This document shows, piece after piece, positions 33,079 through 42,952 of a stretch of DNA of 64,000 bases. The stretch comes from Moraxellaceae bacterium AER2_44_116. GTDB taxonomy: Bacteria > Pseudomonadota > Gammaproteobacteria > Pseudomonadales > Moraxellaceae. Numbering within the stretch: position 1 is the first letter of the stretch; each line of letters opens with the position of its first letter. The notes below the pieces were generated by a model. The model made no database searches and had not been told where the DNA came from. It was given only the letters and a program-made list of their open reading frames with translations. Where the stretch lies: NCBI GenBank assembly GCA_006546595.1, contig VIAD01000005.1:62001-126000 (forward strand), written 5' to 3'. Both the position numbers and the translations under genes were made by a program.

Positions 33079-33269
33079 GTTATCTCCAACACGCTAGGAC
33101 ATTCACGCAAACAACCATTTAGCACTTAAAGACAACCATACCGCGTCAACAATAAGTATGCTAAACATTGCGTCAATCCTGACGTGTGTTATTTGGACTG
33201 ATACTGCTCCTTGCATCTCAGTCATTAGCAGAGTAGCCTTTTTACAGACCAACTCCCCAAAGGCTTGTT

Positions 33270-33722
33270 ATGCATTCAGATCATGTTCCTCGCAGTAAAG
33301 AAGTTAGCTCTTCACCACTCATTCAACAACTGAAAGCACAAGCCCACTATTTAGCCAAACTCAACACCATCATGGCGGAGCAGTTAACGGCTATTAAAGA
33401 TCAATGTCGGGTCTCCGCCTATAAGGACGGGGTCTTGACATTACAGACGCACAACAATGCTTTATTAGGGCAGTTACGCTATCTTCAATCTCACTATCTG
33501 CAACAATTGCGCCAGCATCCAACTTTTAGCGACTTAAAACGCATCCAAATTCTGCTAGAAGACCCGATTCATGTGAATCATGTACAGCACGAACCACTGC
33601 CGCCACTGTCCTCACAGGTCAGAGCATTATTATTAGAAACAGCCGACGCTATTGCCGATGTGGAGCTTAGCGAAGCTTTACGTCAATTAGCAAGAGAATC
33701 GTCAGACAAGCCGACAACGTAG
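33270..33722 (+). CDS. DUF721 / DciA-like protein
   Basis: A 150-residue protein of the DUF721 (DciA) family, seen in the N-terminal domain (LNTIMAEQLTAIKDQCRVSA, YKDGVLTLQTHNNALLGQLRY). DciA helps load the replicative helicase in bacteria without DnaC. It is the only plus-strand gene inside the long minus-strand block, between lpxC (convergent) and the M23 gene (divergent); the same placement is known in Pseudomonas. The C-terminal third is Leu/Ala-rich and variable. Its own promoter must lie in 33079-33269. Confidence 0.7.
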   Translation: MHSDHVPRSKEVSSSPLIQQLKAQAHYLAKLNTIMAEQLTAIKDQCRVSAYKDGVLTLQTHNNALLGQLRYLQSHYLQQLRQHPTFSDLKRIQILLEDPIHVNHVQHEPLPPLSSQVRALLLETADAIADVELSEALRQLARESSDKPTT

Positions 33723-33766
33723 CGATGTTATGGCATCACACGAAGAGTTGTAGTTAACTATTTGAT

Positions 33767-34687
33767 TTAATGAATATCTTTAGGTGGATGTGCTTTGATA
33801 TAAGCAATGGGCGCGAGTTCTTCGTCACTAAATGTCACAATTTCCCATGCATCGGGCTGTGCTAATAGTGCTCGGAGGAGCTGATTATTGAGAGCATGGC
33901 CTGATTTGTAGCCTTGGAACTCACCAATAATGCTATGGCCTAAAATGTATAAATCACCAATCGCATCGAGGATTTTATGGCGAACGAACTCATCTTCGTA
34001 GCGCAAACCATCTTCATTCATCACGCCTACGTCATTTAAGACAATAGCATTGTCTAAACTACCGCCTTTGGCCAAATTACGCGATTGTAAATACTCAATA
34101 TCACGCATAAAACCAAAGGTACGCGCTTGACTGACTTCTTTCACATAGGCAGTTGTAGAAAAATCGACACAGGCAGTTTTATGGTCATCTAAAAAGGCAG
34201 GATGATCAAAATCAATGGTAAAAGTGACCCGAAAACCATCATAAGGTAGAAAAGCAGCAATTTTATCGCCGTCTCGCACTTCAATCGGTTTGATGATACG
34301 GACAAGCTTTTTCGGTGCGTGTTGTTCGATAATGCCTGCGGCTTGTAATAAAAACACAAACGGCCCTGCACTCCCATCCATAATCGGAATTTCAGGCGAA
34401 CTGACTTCAATCAACGCATTATCAACACCTAAGCCCGCCAATGCTGACATTAAATGTTCTACCGTGCCAATTTTCACGCCATCTTTAATCAAATTCGACG
34501 ACATGGTCGTTTCATTAACTAGCAAGGCGTTAGCAGGAACATCCACCGCAACATCTAAATCAGTACGACGAAATACAATTCCGCTATCGATTTCATTGGG
34601 TTTTAAAGTCAAATAGACCTTCTGGCCACTATGAAGACCAATACCTGTCGCGCGAATGGTGTTTTTGAGCGTACGTTGACGGAGCAT
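33767..34687 (-). CDS. lpxC: LpxC, UDP-3-O-acyl-N-acetylglucosamine deacetylase
   Basis: A 306-residue LpxC, the first committed and zinc-dependent step of lipid A synthesis. Zinc ligands and catalytic residues are in GTVEHLMSA (His about 79), HKILDAIGDLYILGH (His about 238, Asp 242) and the catalytic GH(S). Normal length. The gene follows ftsZ by 112 nt. Confidence 0.95.
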   Translation of the reverse strand: MLRQRTLKNTIRATGIGLHSGQKVYLTLKPNEIDSGIVFRRTDLDVAVDVPANALLVNETTMSSNLIKDGVKIGTVEHLMSALAGLGVDNALIEVSSPEIPIMDGSAGPFVFLLQAAGIIEQHAPKKLVRIIKPIEVRDGDKIAAFLPYDGFRVTFTIDFDHPAFLDDHKTACVDFSTTAYVKEVSQARTFGFMRDIEYLQSRNLAKGGSLDNAIVLNDVGVMNEDGLRYEDEFVRHKILDAIGDLYILGHSIIGEFQGYKSGHALNNQLLRALLAQPDAWEIVTFSDEELAPIAYIKAHPPKDIH

Positions 34688-34757
34688 TATTGTGACAAAA
34701 TGTTTCAGAGTTAGTCTCGCATACTAACATCTTTTTGCATTTGTGCAAGAACTGTCT

Positions 34758-34788
34758 GTTTCAGGGCGTTTTTTAATCACCCTGAAAC
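34758..34788 (-). repeat. Hairpin between ftsZ and lpxC
   Basis: GTTTCAGGG and CCCTGAAAC are perfect 9-bp arms with a 13-nt loop. On the minus strand no T-run follows, so it may be a processing or attenuation site rather than a full terminator. Confidence 0.55.
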
Positions 34789-34799
34789 ATTCACGGAGA

Positions 34800-36005
34800 T
34801 TACTCGCTTTGTTGGCGACGTAAAAACGATGGGATATTCAAAAAGTCAGACTTTGCCGCTTCAGCAGGCTTGGCTGGTGCTGCGGCAACAGGTGCTTGCG
34901 GCTTTTTCAACACCGATGGCGTATCAAAGTCATCATAATTACGTGTAGGTGCGGCGGCAGGTTGCATACCTAAAGGTGGGCGAGGACGCGATGCCGTTGC
35001 CGTTGCTTGCGCGCCTGCTGTGGGAGCTTGTTGTGCTTTCACTAAACCAGTTGCGACAACGGTTACCCGAATATCATCACCAATATCAGGATCAACAATC
35101 ATGCCGATTTTAATGGCAACACCTTGAGCAGCCAACGGCTCAACGATTTCACCAACGGTCGTGTATTCTTCAAGACCTAAGTCTTCATTACCCGCAATAG
35201 ACACCAACAAGCCCGTTGCGCCCTCTAAGCGAATATCATCCAACAAAGGGCTATTGATCGCTTTAATCGTCGCTTCACGCGCACGATCTGTACCTGACGC
35301 AACGCCTGTACCCATCATGGCCAAACCACGATTGTGCATTGCATTACGCACATCAGCAAAGTCCAAGTTAATCATACCGGGACGGGTAATCATGTCGGAA
35401 ATACCACGAACGGCTTCAAACAATACATTGTTGGCTTTTTTGAAGGCTTCAATTAACGAAATTTTATTACCATACACTTTTAATAGTTTGGCGTTAGGAA
35501 TCGTAATTAATGAATCAACATGTTGCGATAATTCTTCAATACCTTGTTCCGCTAATAAATCGCGACGTTCAAACGGGAAAGGCCGTGTCACAACACCAAC
35601 CGTTAAAATACCCATTTCACGAGCGACTTCGGCAATCACAGGTGCTGCGCCTGTACCTGTACCACCGCCCATACCTGCGGTAATAAATGCCATATCTGCG
35701 CCTTTCAGAGCTTCAATAATTTGCTCACGCGTTTCTAATGCCGCTTGACGCCCCACTTCTGGGTTGGTGCCTGCACCTAAGCCACGCGTTAACTCTGCAC
35801 CTAATTGTACAGAAGTCGGTGAACTCATTTTGCCCAGTGCTTGCATGTCGGTATTAGCGCAAATAAATTCAACACCATACAAATGACTTTGCACCATGTG
35901 TTCTACGGCATTGCTACCGCCACCACCAATACCAAAGACCTTAATCACGGGTCCATTGTGTCTGTTTTGACTCTGTTGTTCGTCTGCGAACTTAAAAACA
36001 CCCAT
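34800..36005 (-). CDS. ftsZ: FtsZ, tubulin-like division GTPase
   Basis: A 401-residue FtsZ that forms the division ring. It has the GTP-binding signature GGGTGTGAAP, the T7 loop region NLDFADVRN and a long variable Ala/Pro-rich linker (about 325-385), ending in the conserved FtsA/ZipA-binding peptide FLNIPSFLRRQ. ATG 36005 follows AGGAG by 7 nt and gives MGVFKFAD; an in-frame TTG 18 nt upstream is ignored. The 196-nt gap to ftsA probably holds a promoter. Confidence 0.95.
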   Translation of the reverse strand: MGVFKFADEQQSQNRHNGPVIKVFGIGGGGSNAVEHMVQSHLYGVEFICANTDMQALGKMSSPTSVQLGAELTRGLGAGTNPEVGRQAALETREQIIEALKGADMAFITAGMGGGTGTGAAPVIAEVAREMGILTVGVVTRPFPFERRDLLAEQGIEELSQHVDSLITIPNAKLLKVYGNKISLIEAFKKANNVLFEAVRGISDMITRPGMINLDFADVRNAMHNRGLAMMGTGVASGTDRAREATIKAINSPLLDDIRLEGATGLLVSIAGNEDLGLEEYTTVGEIVEPLAAQGVAIKIGMIVDPDIGDDIRVTVVATGLVKAQQAPTAGAQATATASRPRPPLGMQPAAAPTRNYDDFDTPSVLKKPQAPVAAAPAKPAEAAKSDFLNIPSFLRRQQSE

Positions 36006-36162
36006 TTGATTTCTCCTGCCCAAGAATAATCATTCTGCTAAATATTATCACTTACGCAGATATTTTGTCTTTCCCAAGCATACGCTCTTATCGGAGTGCT
36101 GACTGCTTGAAAATACATAAAACCGTATGTTGCGTAAATTTTACACACTTTACATTTACATT

Positions 36163-36187
36163 AGGACTTACGCGCAATGCGTCAATC
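36163..36187. repeat. Collapsed terminal-inverted-repeat element in the ftsA-ftsZ gap
   Basis: AGGACTTACGC, a 5-nt spacer and GCGTCAATCCC: the left end of the 98-bp element joined to a mutated right end, 15 nt after the ftsA stop. Confidence 0.5.
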
Positions 36188-36201
36188 CCGAACTGCACGC
36201 G

Positions 36202-37446
36202 TTAGAAGTATTTTTCTAACCATGCGCGTAATCTCTGCACGATTCCTTCTGCTCCTGCTAATGTTTTAGGACGTTTGGTTGCTACCACTCGCCTTTCAAG
36301 CATTTTATCTCTGCCTGACATCAGCAACCCTACGCTGGTGGCGTAGAGTGGATTTCTGACTATTTCACCATTATTTTGGTCTCTAATATTTGGCACGCCT
36401 AATCTGACTTGCAAACCAAAAATCCCTTCTGCTAAAGCAACTGCACCTTCTATTCGTGCAGCACCACCTGTTAAGACAACGCCTGCACTCAAATAATCAA
36501 TAAGACCTGTTGCTTTTAATTGGTCACGAATATATTCAAATAGCTCACCATAACGCGCCTCAACAATCGATGCGAGGACATGACGTTCTAGTTTACGATG
36601 CGCTCTATCTCCCGTACTGGGGACATTAATGTATTCTTCGCGCTTCACCGAAATTGACTGTGCACAGGCTTGTTTTACTTTTAACTGCTCTGCTTCCGCC
36701 AAGGGTGTACGTAAGACATGGGCAATATCGTTGGTGACATGATCGCCACCGACAGAAACAATTTCGGTATAACGCAATGCACCATGCGTATAGACGGCGA
36801 TATCACTCGTGCCTGCACCAATATCAATCAAGCACACGCCCAAGGTTTTTTCATCTTCGGTCAATACCGCATTAGCGGCGGCAACGGGTTCTAAAATGAC
36901 ATCGTCAACGCCAATTTTACACCCTTGCACGCATTTTTCTAAGTTTTGTAACGCACTTAAACCACAGGTAATTAAGTGATAATGGCCTTCTAAACGTACA
37001 CCCGACATACCTAATGGATTACGGATTTCATACTGGCCATCCACACTAAATTCCTGCGGAATAATATGAAGCACTTTTTGGTCAGGTAAGACCGAGCCTG
37101 TTTTGGCATTTTCTAAGACCCGTTCCATGTCATCTAAGGACACTTCACCATCACGAATATGAATCACGCCTTGTAGATTACGACTGGCAATGTGATTGCC
37201 TGCAATACCAACAAAAGCCGAGTGCACACGGCAACTCGCCATATTTTCCGCTTCTTTAATGGCGGCACTGATTGCTTTGGTCGTTTCTTCAATATCAACA
37301 ACCATGCCTCGCTTTAGACCTGTACACGGGCTTTTACCCACGCCAATGACATCCAACTCACGGTCAGCCGTGACTTGGGCAATCAACGCAATAACTTTAG
37401 ATGTCCCGACATCTAAAGCAACAATGAAATTATCGGCATCTACCAT
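36202..37446 (-). CDS. ftsA: FtsA, actin-like divisome anchor
   Basis: A 414-residue FtsA. Actin-fold nucleotide motifs are seen at ALDVGTSKV (about 9-17), DIGAGTSDIAVY (about 203) and VLTGGAARIEG (about 333). The C-terminal amphipathic helix VQRLRAWLEKYF attaches it to the membrane. It links FtsZ filaments to the membrane. The start is 8 nt after the ftsQ stop. Confidence 0.95.
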   Translation of the reverse strand: MVDADNFIVALDVGTSKVIALIAQVTADRELDVIGVGKSPCTGLKRGMVVDIEETTKAISAAIKEAENMASCRVHSAFVGIAGNHIASRNLQGVIHIRDGEVSLDDMERVLENAKTGSVLPDQKVLHIIPQEFSVDGQYEIRNPLGMSGVRLEGHYHLITCGLSALQNLEKCVQGCKIGVDDVILEPVAAANAVLTEDEKTLGVCLIDIGAGTSDIAVYTHGALRYTEIVSVGGDHVTNDIAHVLRTPLAEAEQLKVKQACAQSISVKREEYINVPSTGDRAHRKLERHVLASIVEARYGELFEYIRDQLKATGLIDYLSAGVVLTGGAARIEGAVALAEGIFGLQVRLGVPNIRDQNNGEIVRNPLYATSVGLLMSGRDKMLERRVVATKRPKTLAGAEGIVQRLRAWLEKYF

Positions 37447-37454
37447 GTCATAAC

Positions 37455-38258
37455 CTATTGTAACTGTTGCAGCTGATTATTACTGACAGGCACAGCCTGC
37501 CCCTCTTTCCAAGCAACCGCAAGACCATTGCGGTAACGTAAATCAATACTGGCGATACGATCCGCGTAAGGGCTTAACTCACGGGTATATAGCCTCAAAA
37601 AGCGTTGCAGTTTATCGTTGATTTGATTTGGATCAAGGATTAGCTGCAATCCCGTATCAAATTTAATGAACCACGTCCGCCGCTCTGTCAGATGTAACTC
37701 CACTACGCGTAAATTTAAGACTCGAAAACGGTCATTAAACGCTCGATATTGTTCCATGACATACGCTGTTTTACCGACAGGTCCAAACAATAACGGTAAA
37801 TCCGCCACAATATACTCATCTTTAGGGTGAAATACTTCACCCCTCGCACTGAGAAAACCTTTATCACCCCAACGAGCAACCGCTTTTTTCTCTACGACTA
37901 ATACTCGTATGCCATCAGGCCAACGCCGTTGTACGGACATGCTCTCTACCCACGGCGAGGCTAGAACTGCATCACGAATAGCCACTAAGTCCGTACTAAA
38001 ATAACTCCCTTGCACAACAGGTCTTAAACGCAAGGCTAATAAATCTCGATCAGCAGGACTAATATCACCTTCGACGGTAATAATAGCCAATGGTGCTTTA
38101 TGCTGCAGCTCTGAGACCAAGCCTAATACGCCCCACCCTACTACAGCCAAGCCAATGACTAACCAGACAAAACTTAACACACGCCACAACAAGCGCAAAT
38201 TACGCTGGTAATCAGGGCGTGTCTGTTCTGTCTGTTGAGTGGATACCCGCGATGACAT
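37455..38258 (-). CDS. ftsQ: FtsQ, divisome protein
   Basis: A 267-residue bitopic FtsQ: cytosolic N-terminus, membrane segment (about 25-48), POTRA domain (about 62-130; ITVEGDISPADRD, ALRLRPVVQGSYFSTDL, SMSVQRRWPDGIRVLVVEK) and beta domain. It links FtsB/FtsL and later divisome proteins. ATG 38258 follows AGGAAAG by 6 nt and is chosen over 38279. Confidence 0.9.
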   Translation of the reverse strand: MSSRVSTQQTEQTRPDYQRNLRLLWRVLSFVWLVIGLAVVGWGVLGLVSELQHKAPLAIITVEGDISPADRDLLALRLRPVVQGSYFSTDLVAIRDAVLASPWVESMSVQRRWPDGIRVLVVEKKAVARWGDKGFLSARGEVFHPKDEYIVADLPLLFGPVGKTAYVMEQYRAFNDRFRVLNLRVVELHLTERRTWFIKFDTGLQLILDPNQINDKLQRFLRLYTRELSPYADRIASIDLRYRNGLAVAWKEGQAVPVSNNQLQQLQ

Positions 38259-38282
38259 CAAAATCTTTCCTATAGGCAATGA

Positions 38283-39233
38283 TTATGCCACTTGGTGTAA
38301 TGTTTGCGCCAATATCGTTAATACCAAGGTTTGAAAATCTAAACCTGCGGCACGCGCAGCCATTGGCACTAACGAATGATCGGTCATACCTGGCACAGTA
38401 TTGACTTCTAGTAACCAAAAATTGCCTTGCTCGTCTTGCATCGCATCAATACGTCCCCAACCCGACGCACCGACCATCTCAAATGCGTTCAGCGCAATGG
38501 CTTGTAATCGTTGCTCATCCGCTTCACTCAAGCCGCAAGGACATAAATATTGTGTGTCATCCGCTTTATACTTGGCATCAAAATCATAAAAACCGTGACT
38601 TTGATGCGGCTGTAAACGAATCACCGGTAAGGCTTTTCCTGCCAAAATCACAACGGTATATTCACGTCCTGTAATCCATGTTTCGGCAATAATGTCACGA
38701 TCATACTGAGCAGCAAATTCATAAGCAGGTTGCAAGTCTTCAAGACGTTCAACCTTACGCATACCAATACTTGAGCCTTCGTGCGTTGGTTTGACCATTA
38801 ATGGCAACCCTAACTCCTGAACGACTTGAGCAAAATCGGTGGTTGCGGTTAAACGAGCATAGGTGGGTGTCGGGACACCACAACCTAACCATAATTGTTT
38901 CGTACGTGTTTTATCCATGCCCAATGCTGACGCTAAAACGCCACTGCCAGTATAAGGCACATTCAACAATTCAAGTGCACCTTGCATCGTACCATCTTCG
39001 CCACCACGACCATGCAAGACAATAAATGCACGGTCATACAGTTTAATGTCGCTAATGGGACGTTCGGCAGGATCAAATGCGTCGGCATTGACACCTGCGG
39101 CTTGCAACGCGGCGAGTACCGCTTGACCACTAATTAACGAAATTTCTCTTTCAAAGGAAGTACCACCCAACAAGACAGCAACACGTCCAAAATTCATTGA
39201 TGTTAAGTTCATCTTTTCTTGCACTCGATTCAT
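38283..39233 (-). CDS. ddl: D-alanine-D-alanine ligase
   Basis: A 316-residue ATP-grasp enzyme that makes D-Ala-D-Ala. Conserved parts: AVLLGGTSFEREISL, HGRGGEDGTMQGALEL, PYTGSGVLASALGMDK, VKPTHEGSSIGM, LLEVNTVPGMTDHSL. ATG 39233 lies 8 nt after the murC stop; ATGs at 39212 and 39197 are alternatives, and 39197 gives the usual family start close to GRVAVLLGG. Position within the dcw cluster is that of ddlB. Confidence 0.92.
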   Translation of the reverse strand: MNRVQEKMNLTSMNFGRVAVLLGGTSFEREISLISGQAVLAALQAAGVNADAFDPAERPISDIKLYDRAFIVLHGRGGEDGTMQGALELLNVPYTGSGVLASALGMDKTRTKQLWLGCGVPTPTYARLTATTDFAQVVQELGLPLMVKPTHEGSSIGMRKVERLEDLQPAYEFAAQYDRDIIAETWITGREYTVVILAGKALPVIRLQPHQSHGFYDFDAKYKADDTQYLCPCGLSEADEQRLQAIALNAFEMVGASGWGRIDAMQDEQGNFWLLEVNTVPGMTDHSLVPMAARAAGLDFQTLVLTILAQTLHQVA

Positions 39234-39241
39234 TACTAATT

Positions 39242-40675
39242 TCAGAGATATAAAGCGTTTTGAGCTAACTCTATCGCGATTGCGCCCACTGTTCCTGCAC
39301 CTTGTGTCAATAACACATCATTCGGCTGCAAAATCGTTTTTAACAAACTGGGTAAGTCTTCCATTTTTTCAATAAACATCGGTTCGACCAAACCACGCGC
39401 CCGAATACTTCGCGCTAAGGTGCGACTATCGGCGCCTGCAATGGGTTTTTCACCTGCCGAATAAACATCTAGCAATAATAAAACGTCGACTTGTGATAAC
39501 ACTTGGACAAAATCTTCAAAACAATCACGGGTACGGGTATAACGATGCGGTTGGAACATTAACACCAAACGACGATCGGGAAAGCTTTGTCGTGCTGCTT
39601 TCAAGGTCGCTTCAACCTCACGTGGATGATGGCCATAATCGTCCACTAAACAGACGTTGCCCTCGCCTAGCGAAAATTCGCCGTATTGCTGAAAACGACG
39701 ACCAACACCCTGAAAATTCGCTAAGGCAACTTGAATCGCCTTATCATTGACATCTTCATCGGTCGCAATTGCAATCGCCGCCAAAGAATTTAAGACATTA
39801 TGTAAACCCGGTAAATTCAAACTAATCGCTAGCGGCTCTTTATTCAGACGCAGCACCGTAAAGTGCGTTTGCATGCCTTCTTGACGAATATCAACCGCAC
39901 GAATGTCATTTTCTGCTGCAAAACCGTAGGTCAATGTCGGGCGACCAATACGAGGCAATAATTCCCGAATGACTTCATCATCCCCACACACCACCGCTAA
40001 ACCATAAAACGGTAAGTTGTGCAGAAACTCAATAAACGTATCTTTCAGCTTTTCAAAAGAACCACCATAGGTGTCCATGTGATCGGCATCAATATTGGTG
40101 ACCACAGCCGCCATCGGTTGTAGATGCAAAAATGAGGCATCACTTTCGTCGGCTTCGGCCACTAAATAACGACTACCACCTAGCTTGGCATTCACACCTG
40201 CGCTATTGAGTAAGCCACCAATCACAAACGTTGGGTCAAAACCACCTTCCGCTAAAATGGATGTCACTAAACTGGTTGTCGTTGTTTTACCATGCGTGCC
40301 CGCAATCGCGATGCCATGACGATAACGCATTAACTCACCGAGCATTTCGGCTCGACGAACAATCGGCAAACGTGCTTCACGAGCAGCAACAATTTCAGGG
40401 TTACTGCTATCAATTGCGGTTGAAACGACGACCACATCGGTGTGTGCCACATTTTCGGCAGCATGACCAATAAAGACCTGCGCGCCTAATGCTTGTAAAC
40501 GCTCTGTCGTTTTGCCTGCTTTGGCATCTGAACCACTGACTTTATAGCCTTGATTTAATAGCACTTCGGCAATGCCACACATGCCCGCGCCACCGATACC
40601 AATAAAGTGAATACGACGAATACGACGCATTTCTGGAATTTCGATAAGACGGCTGCGTGAGCTGGGACTAATCAT
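39242..40675 (-). CDS. murC: MurC, UDP-N-acetylmuramate-L-alanine ligase
   Basis: A 477-residue Mur ligase adding L-Ala to UDP-MurNAc. N-terminal IHFIGIGGAGMCGIAEVL, ATP loop GTHGKTTTTSL, DADHMDTYGGSF and C-terminal LVDDYGHHPREVEATL all match MurC. Normal length and dcw position, 6 nt after murG. Confidence 0.95.
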   Translation of the reverse strand: MISPSSRSRLIEIPEMRRIRRIHFIGIGGAGMCGIAEVLLNQGYKVSGSDAKAGKTTERLQALGAQVFIGHAAENVAHTDVVVVSTAIDSSNPEIVAAREARLPIVRRAEMLGELMRYRHGIAIAGTHGKTTTTSLVTSILAEGGFDPTFVIGGLLNSAGVNAKLGGSRYLVAEADESDASFLHLQPMAAVVTNIDADHMDTYGGSFEKLKDTFIEFLHNLPFYGLAVVCGDDEVIRELLPRIGRPTLTYGFAAENDIRAVDIRQEGMQTHFTVLRLNKEPLAISLNLPGLHNVLNSLAAIAIATDEDVNDKAIQVALANFQGVGRRFQQYGEFSLGEGNVCLVDDYGHHPREVEATLKAARQSFPDRRLVLMFQPHRYTRTRDCFEDFVQVLSQVDVLLLLDVYSAGEKPIAGADSRTLARSIRARGLVEPMFIEKMEDLPSLLKTILQPNDVLLTQGAGTVGAIAIELAQNALYL

Positions 40676-40681
40676 GGGCTA

Positions 40682-41755
40682 TTACTCGCTACGGGTACAA
40701 AAACCAGCCACAATGGCGGTTGCTTCAGGCTGCGCAAGTTTACGGGCAACAGTCGCCATTTGCAGCAATTTTGGTCGGGATAATAAGGGTTTTAGTGTTG
40801 AAACTAAGCTCTCAGGCGTAATACTCCCTTGCGGACACAAGACAGCAGCTTGCTCATCACTTAAATAACGGGCATTGGCCGTTTGATGGTCATCAACGGC
40901 AAACGGATACGGCACTAGCACCGACGCGACACCTGCTGCTGCCAACTCACTGACCGTTAATGCGCCTGAACGACAAATCACTAAATCAGCCCAACCGTAA
41001 GCTTCAGCCATATCGCCAATAAACGGCTGCACGTCCGCGCTTAACCCTAAATCGTGATAACGCTGCTGGGTAAGTTCCACCTGTTTTTTACCCGTTTGAT
41101 GACGAATAATAGGACGCTCATTTGCGGGTAATAACGCCAAGGCTTGAGGCAGTAATTCGTTTAAAGCCACCGCACCTTGGCTACCACCTAAAATTAAAAT
41201 CTGTAACGCACCTGTCCGTTGACCATAGCGTTGTTCAGGCGTTGGCAAATTAGCAATCACAGGACGAACGGGATTGCCTGTTGTGGTGACTTTTGGACTC
41301 GCAGGAAACGCTTGAGGAAATGCCTGTAAGACTTGTGTGGCGATTTTGGCTAATTGCTTATTGGTAAAACCTGCGACGGCATTTTGCTCATGAATCACAA
41401 GGCGTTTGCCCAATAAACGTGCTGCCACACCACCCGGCCCTGTCACATAACCGCCTAAACCAATAACACAATCCGCTTCTACGGCGTTTAATACACGCAT
41501 AGCGGCAATCACTGCACCGATAATTTTGAACGGTGCAAACAACAAACGCGCTAAGCCTTGACCACGGACACCTTTAACATCTAAATAAGTTATTGGGAAA
41601 TGATTCTGCGGCACAATCGTCGCTTCAATACCATTGGCTGTTCCCAACCAGTGAATTTTTATCCCTTGTTGTGCCAAATGTTGTGCCACTGCTAAGGCAG
41701 GAAAAACGTGTCCGCCTGTCCCACCTGCCATGACGACTACAGATTTAACGGTCAT
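40682..41755 (-). CDS. murG: MurG, lipid II-forming GlcNAc transferase
   Basis: A 357-residue peripheral inner-membrane glycosyltransferase adding GlcNAc to lipid I. Signature motifs: AGGTGGHVFPALAVA, GLGGYVTGPGG, VIHEQNAVAG, LGGSQGA and CRSGALTVSELAAAG. Its ATG overlaps the ftsW stop by 4 nt, implying coupled translation. Confidence 0.95.
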   Translation of the reverse strand: MTVKSVVVMAGGTGGHVFPALAVAQHLAQQGIKIHWLGTANGIEATIVPQNHFPITYLDVKGVRGQGLARLLFAPFKIIGAVIAAMRVLNAVEADCVIGLGGYVTGPGGVAARLLGKRLVIHEQNAVAGFTNKQLAKIATQVLQAFPQAFPASPKVTTTGNPVRPVIANLPTPEQRYGQRTGALQILILGGSQGAVALNELLPQALALLPANERPIIRHQTGKKQVELTQQRYHDLGLSADVQPFIGDMAEAYGWADLVICRSGALTVSELAAAGVASVLVPYPFAVDDHQTANARYLSDEQAAVLCPQGSITPESLVSTLKPLLSRPKLLQMATVARKLAQPEATAIVAGFCTRSE

Positions 41756-42948
41756 TGCGACACTCCCAATTTTGCTTCATTGGCTTCGGTATCAATACGC
41801 AATAAAATACCTAACATGGTAAAAGCAACGACCAAACTACTGCCGCCATAACTAATAAAGGGCAAGGTTAATCCTTTGGTTGGAAATAACCCTGTACAAA
41901 CACAAATATTAATAATCGCTTGCATCAAAATCAAAAAAGTCATGCCATAAGCTAAATAGGCTTCTTGTAACAGACCCGCACGCTCGGCATTACGGCCAAT
42001 ACGAATCGCGGACTGGACAAATAAATAAAATGCTGACATTAATAACAATACACCGACCAAGCCAAACTCTTCGGCATAAATCGCAAATACAAAGTCTGTA
42101 TGCGCTTCAGGTAGATAAAATAATTTTTGCACACTATGGCCTAAGCCGACACCAAACCAATCACCACGACCAAAAGCAATAAGACTTTGCGATAATTGAT
42201 AGTCTGTACCGTAAGCATCATCCCATGCGTCCCAAAAAGACATTAAGCGTTTTACCCGATATTCCGCCGAAAAGGCCAAGGCCACAGCACCGCCAACCGC
42301 CCCTGCCGCTAAAATAATAAAATGCTTAAACGGCGCACCTGCCAAAAACAACATCCCCAACAGCGACACCATCAACACCAAACTTGCGCCAAAGTCTGGC
42401 TCGGCCATTAACAATGCCCCCGCTAAGCCAACCACCACCACCGCACCCTTTAAGCCGCCTAAGCCCTGACGTACCGCATCTTGACGACGGACTAAATAAT
42501 TAGACATGTATAAAACAATCGCAAATTTGGCGATTTCGGAAGGCTGAATCGTTAAACCACCAAACCCAAGCCACCGCGCACTGCCATTAATACGACGACC
42601 CACATGCGGAATCAGTACCATCACCAATAAGACAAAAGCGACAAATAGAATATGCCAACTCCAACGCTGCCAAAAGTGCATGGGAATATTAGCAGCGACC
42701 GTTGCAGCGGTAACACCGATGAGGACATAAACAAGATGACGAGTAAAAAAATAAAACGGATTATTAAAGTCAGCCGTTGCAATACCCATCGAAGCCGAAG
42801 CCACCATGATGACACCAATACAGGCCAAAATACCTGCGGCTAGCATCAACAAACGACGCGCCGTTAGTTCTTGCTGCCAATTAGGGACAATCCAATGACG
42901 TGGAATAGAAGGCAAGGTAATCGTTGGCATTTTCAGGGCTAATTTCAT
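41752..42948 (-). CDS. ftsW: FtsW, septal peptidoglycan polymerase (SEDS family)
   Basis: A 398-residue polytopic SEDS protein with about ten membrane segments. Conserved parts include GRRINGSARWLGFGGLTIQP, AEPDFGASLVL, AEEFGLVG and the C-terminal FPTKGLTLPFISYGGSS. It polymerises lipid II with FtsI at the septum. It lies 4 nt after the murD stop. Confidence 0.95.
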   Translation of the reverse strand: MKLALKMPTITLPSIPRHWIVPNWQQELTARRLLMLAAGILACIGVIMVASASMGIATADFNNPFYFFTRHLVYVLIGVTAATVAANIPMHFWQRWSWHILFVAFVLLVMVLIPHVGRRINGSARWLGFGGLTIQPSEIAKFAIVLYMSNYLVRRQDAVRQGLGGLKGAVVVVGLAGALLMAEPDFGASLVLMVSLLGMLFLAGAPFKHFIILAAGAVGGAVALAFSAEYRVKRLMSFWDAWDDAYGTDYQLSQSLIAFGRGDWFGVGLGHSVQKLFYLPEAHTDFVFAIYAEEFGLVGVLLLMSAFYLFVQSAIRIGRNAERAGLLQEAYLAYGMTFLILMQAIINICVCTGLFPTKGLTLPFISYGGSSLVVAFTMLGILLRIDTEANEAKLGVSQ

Positions 42949-42952
42949 CGTT

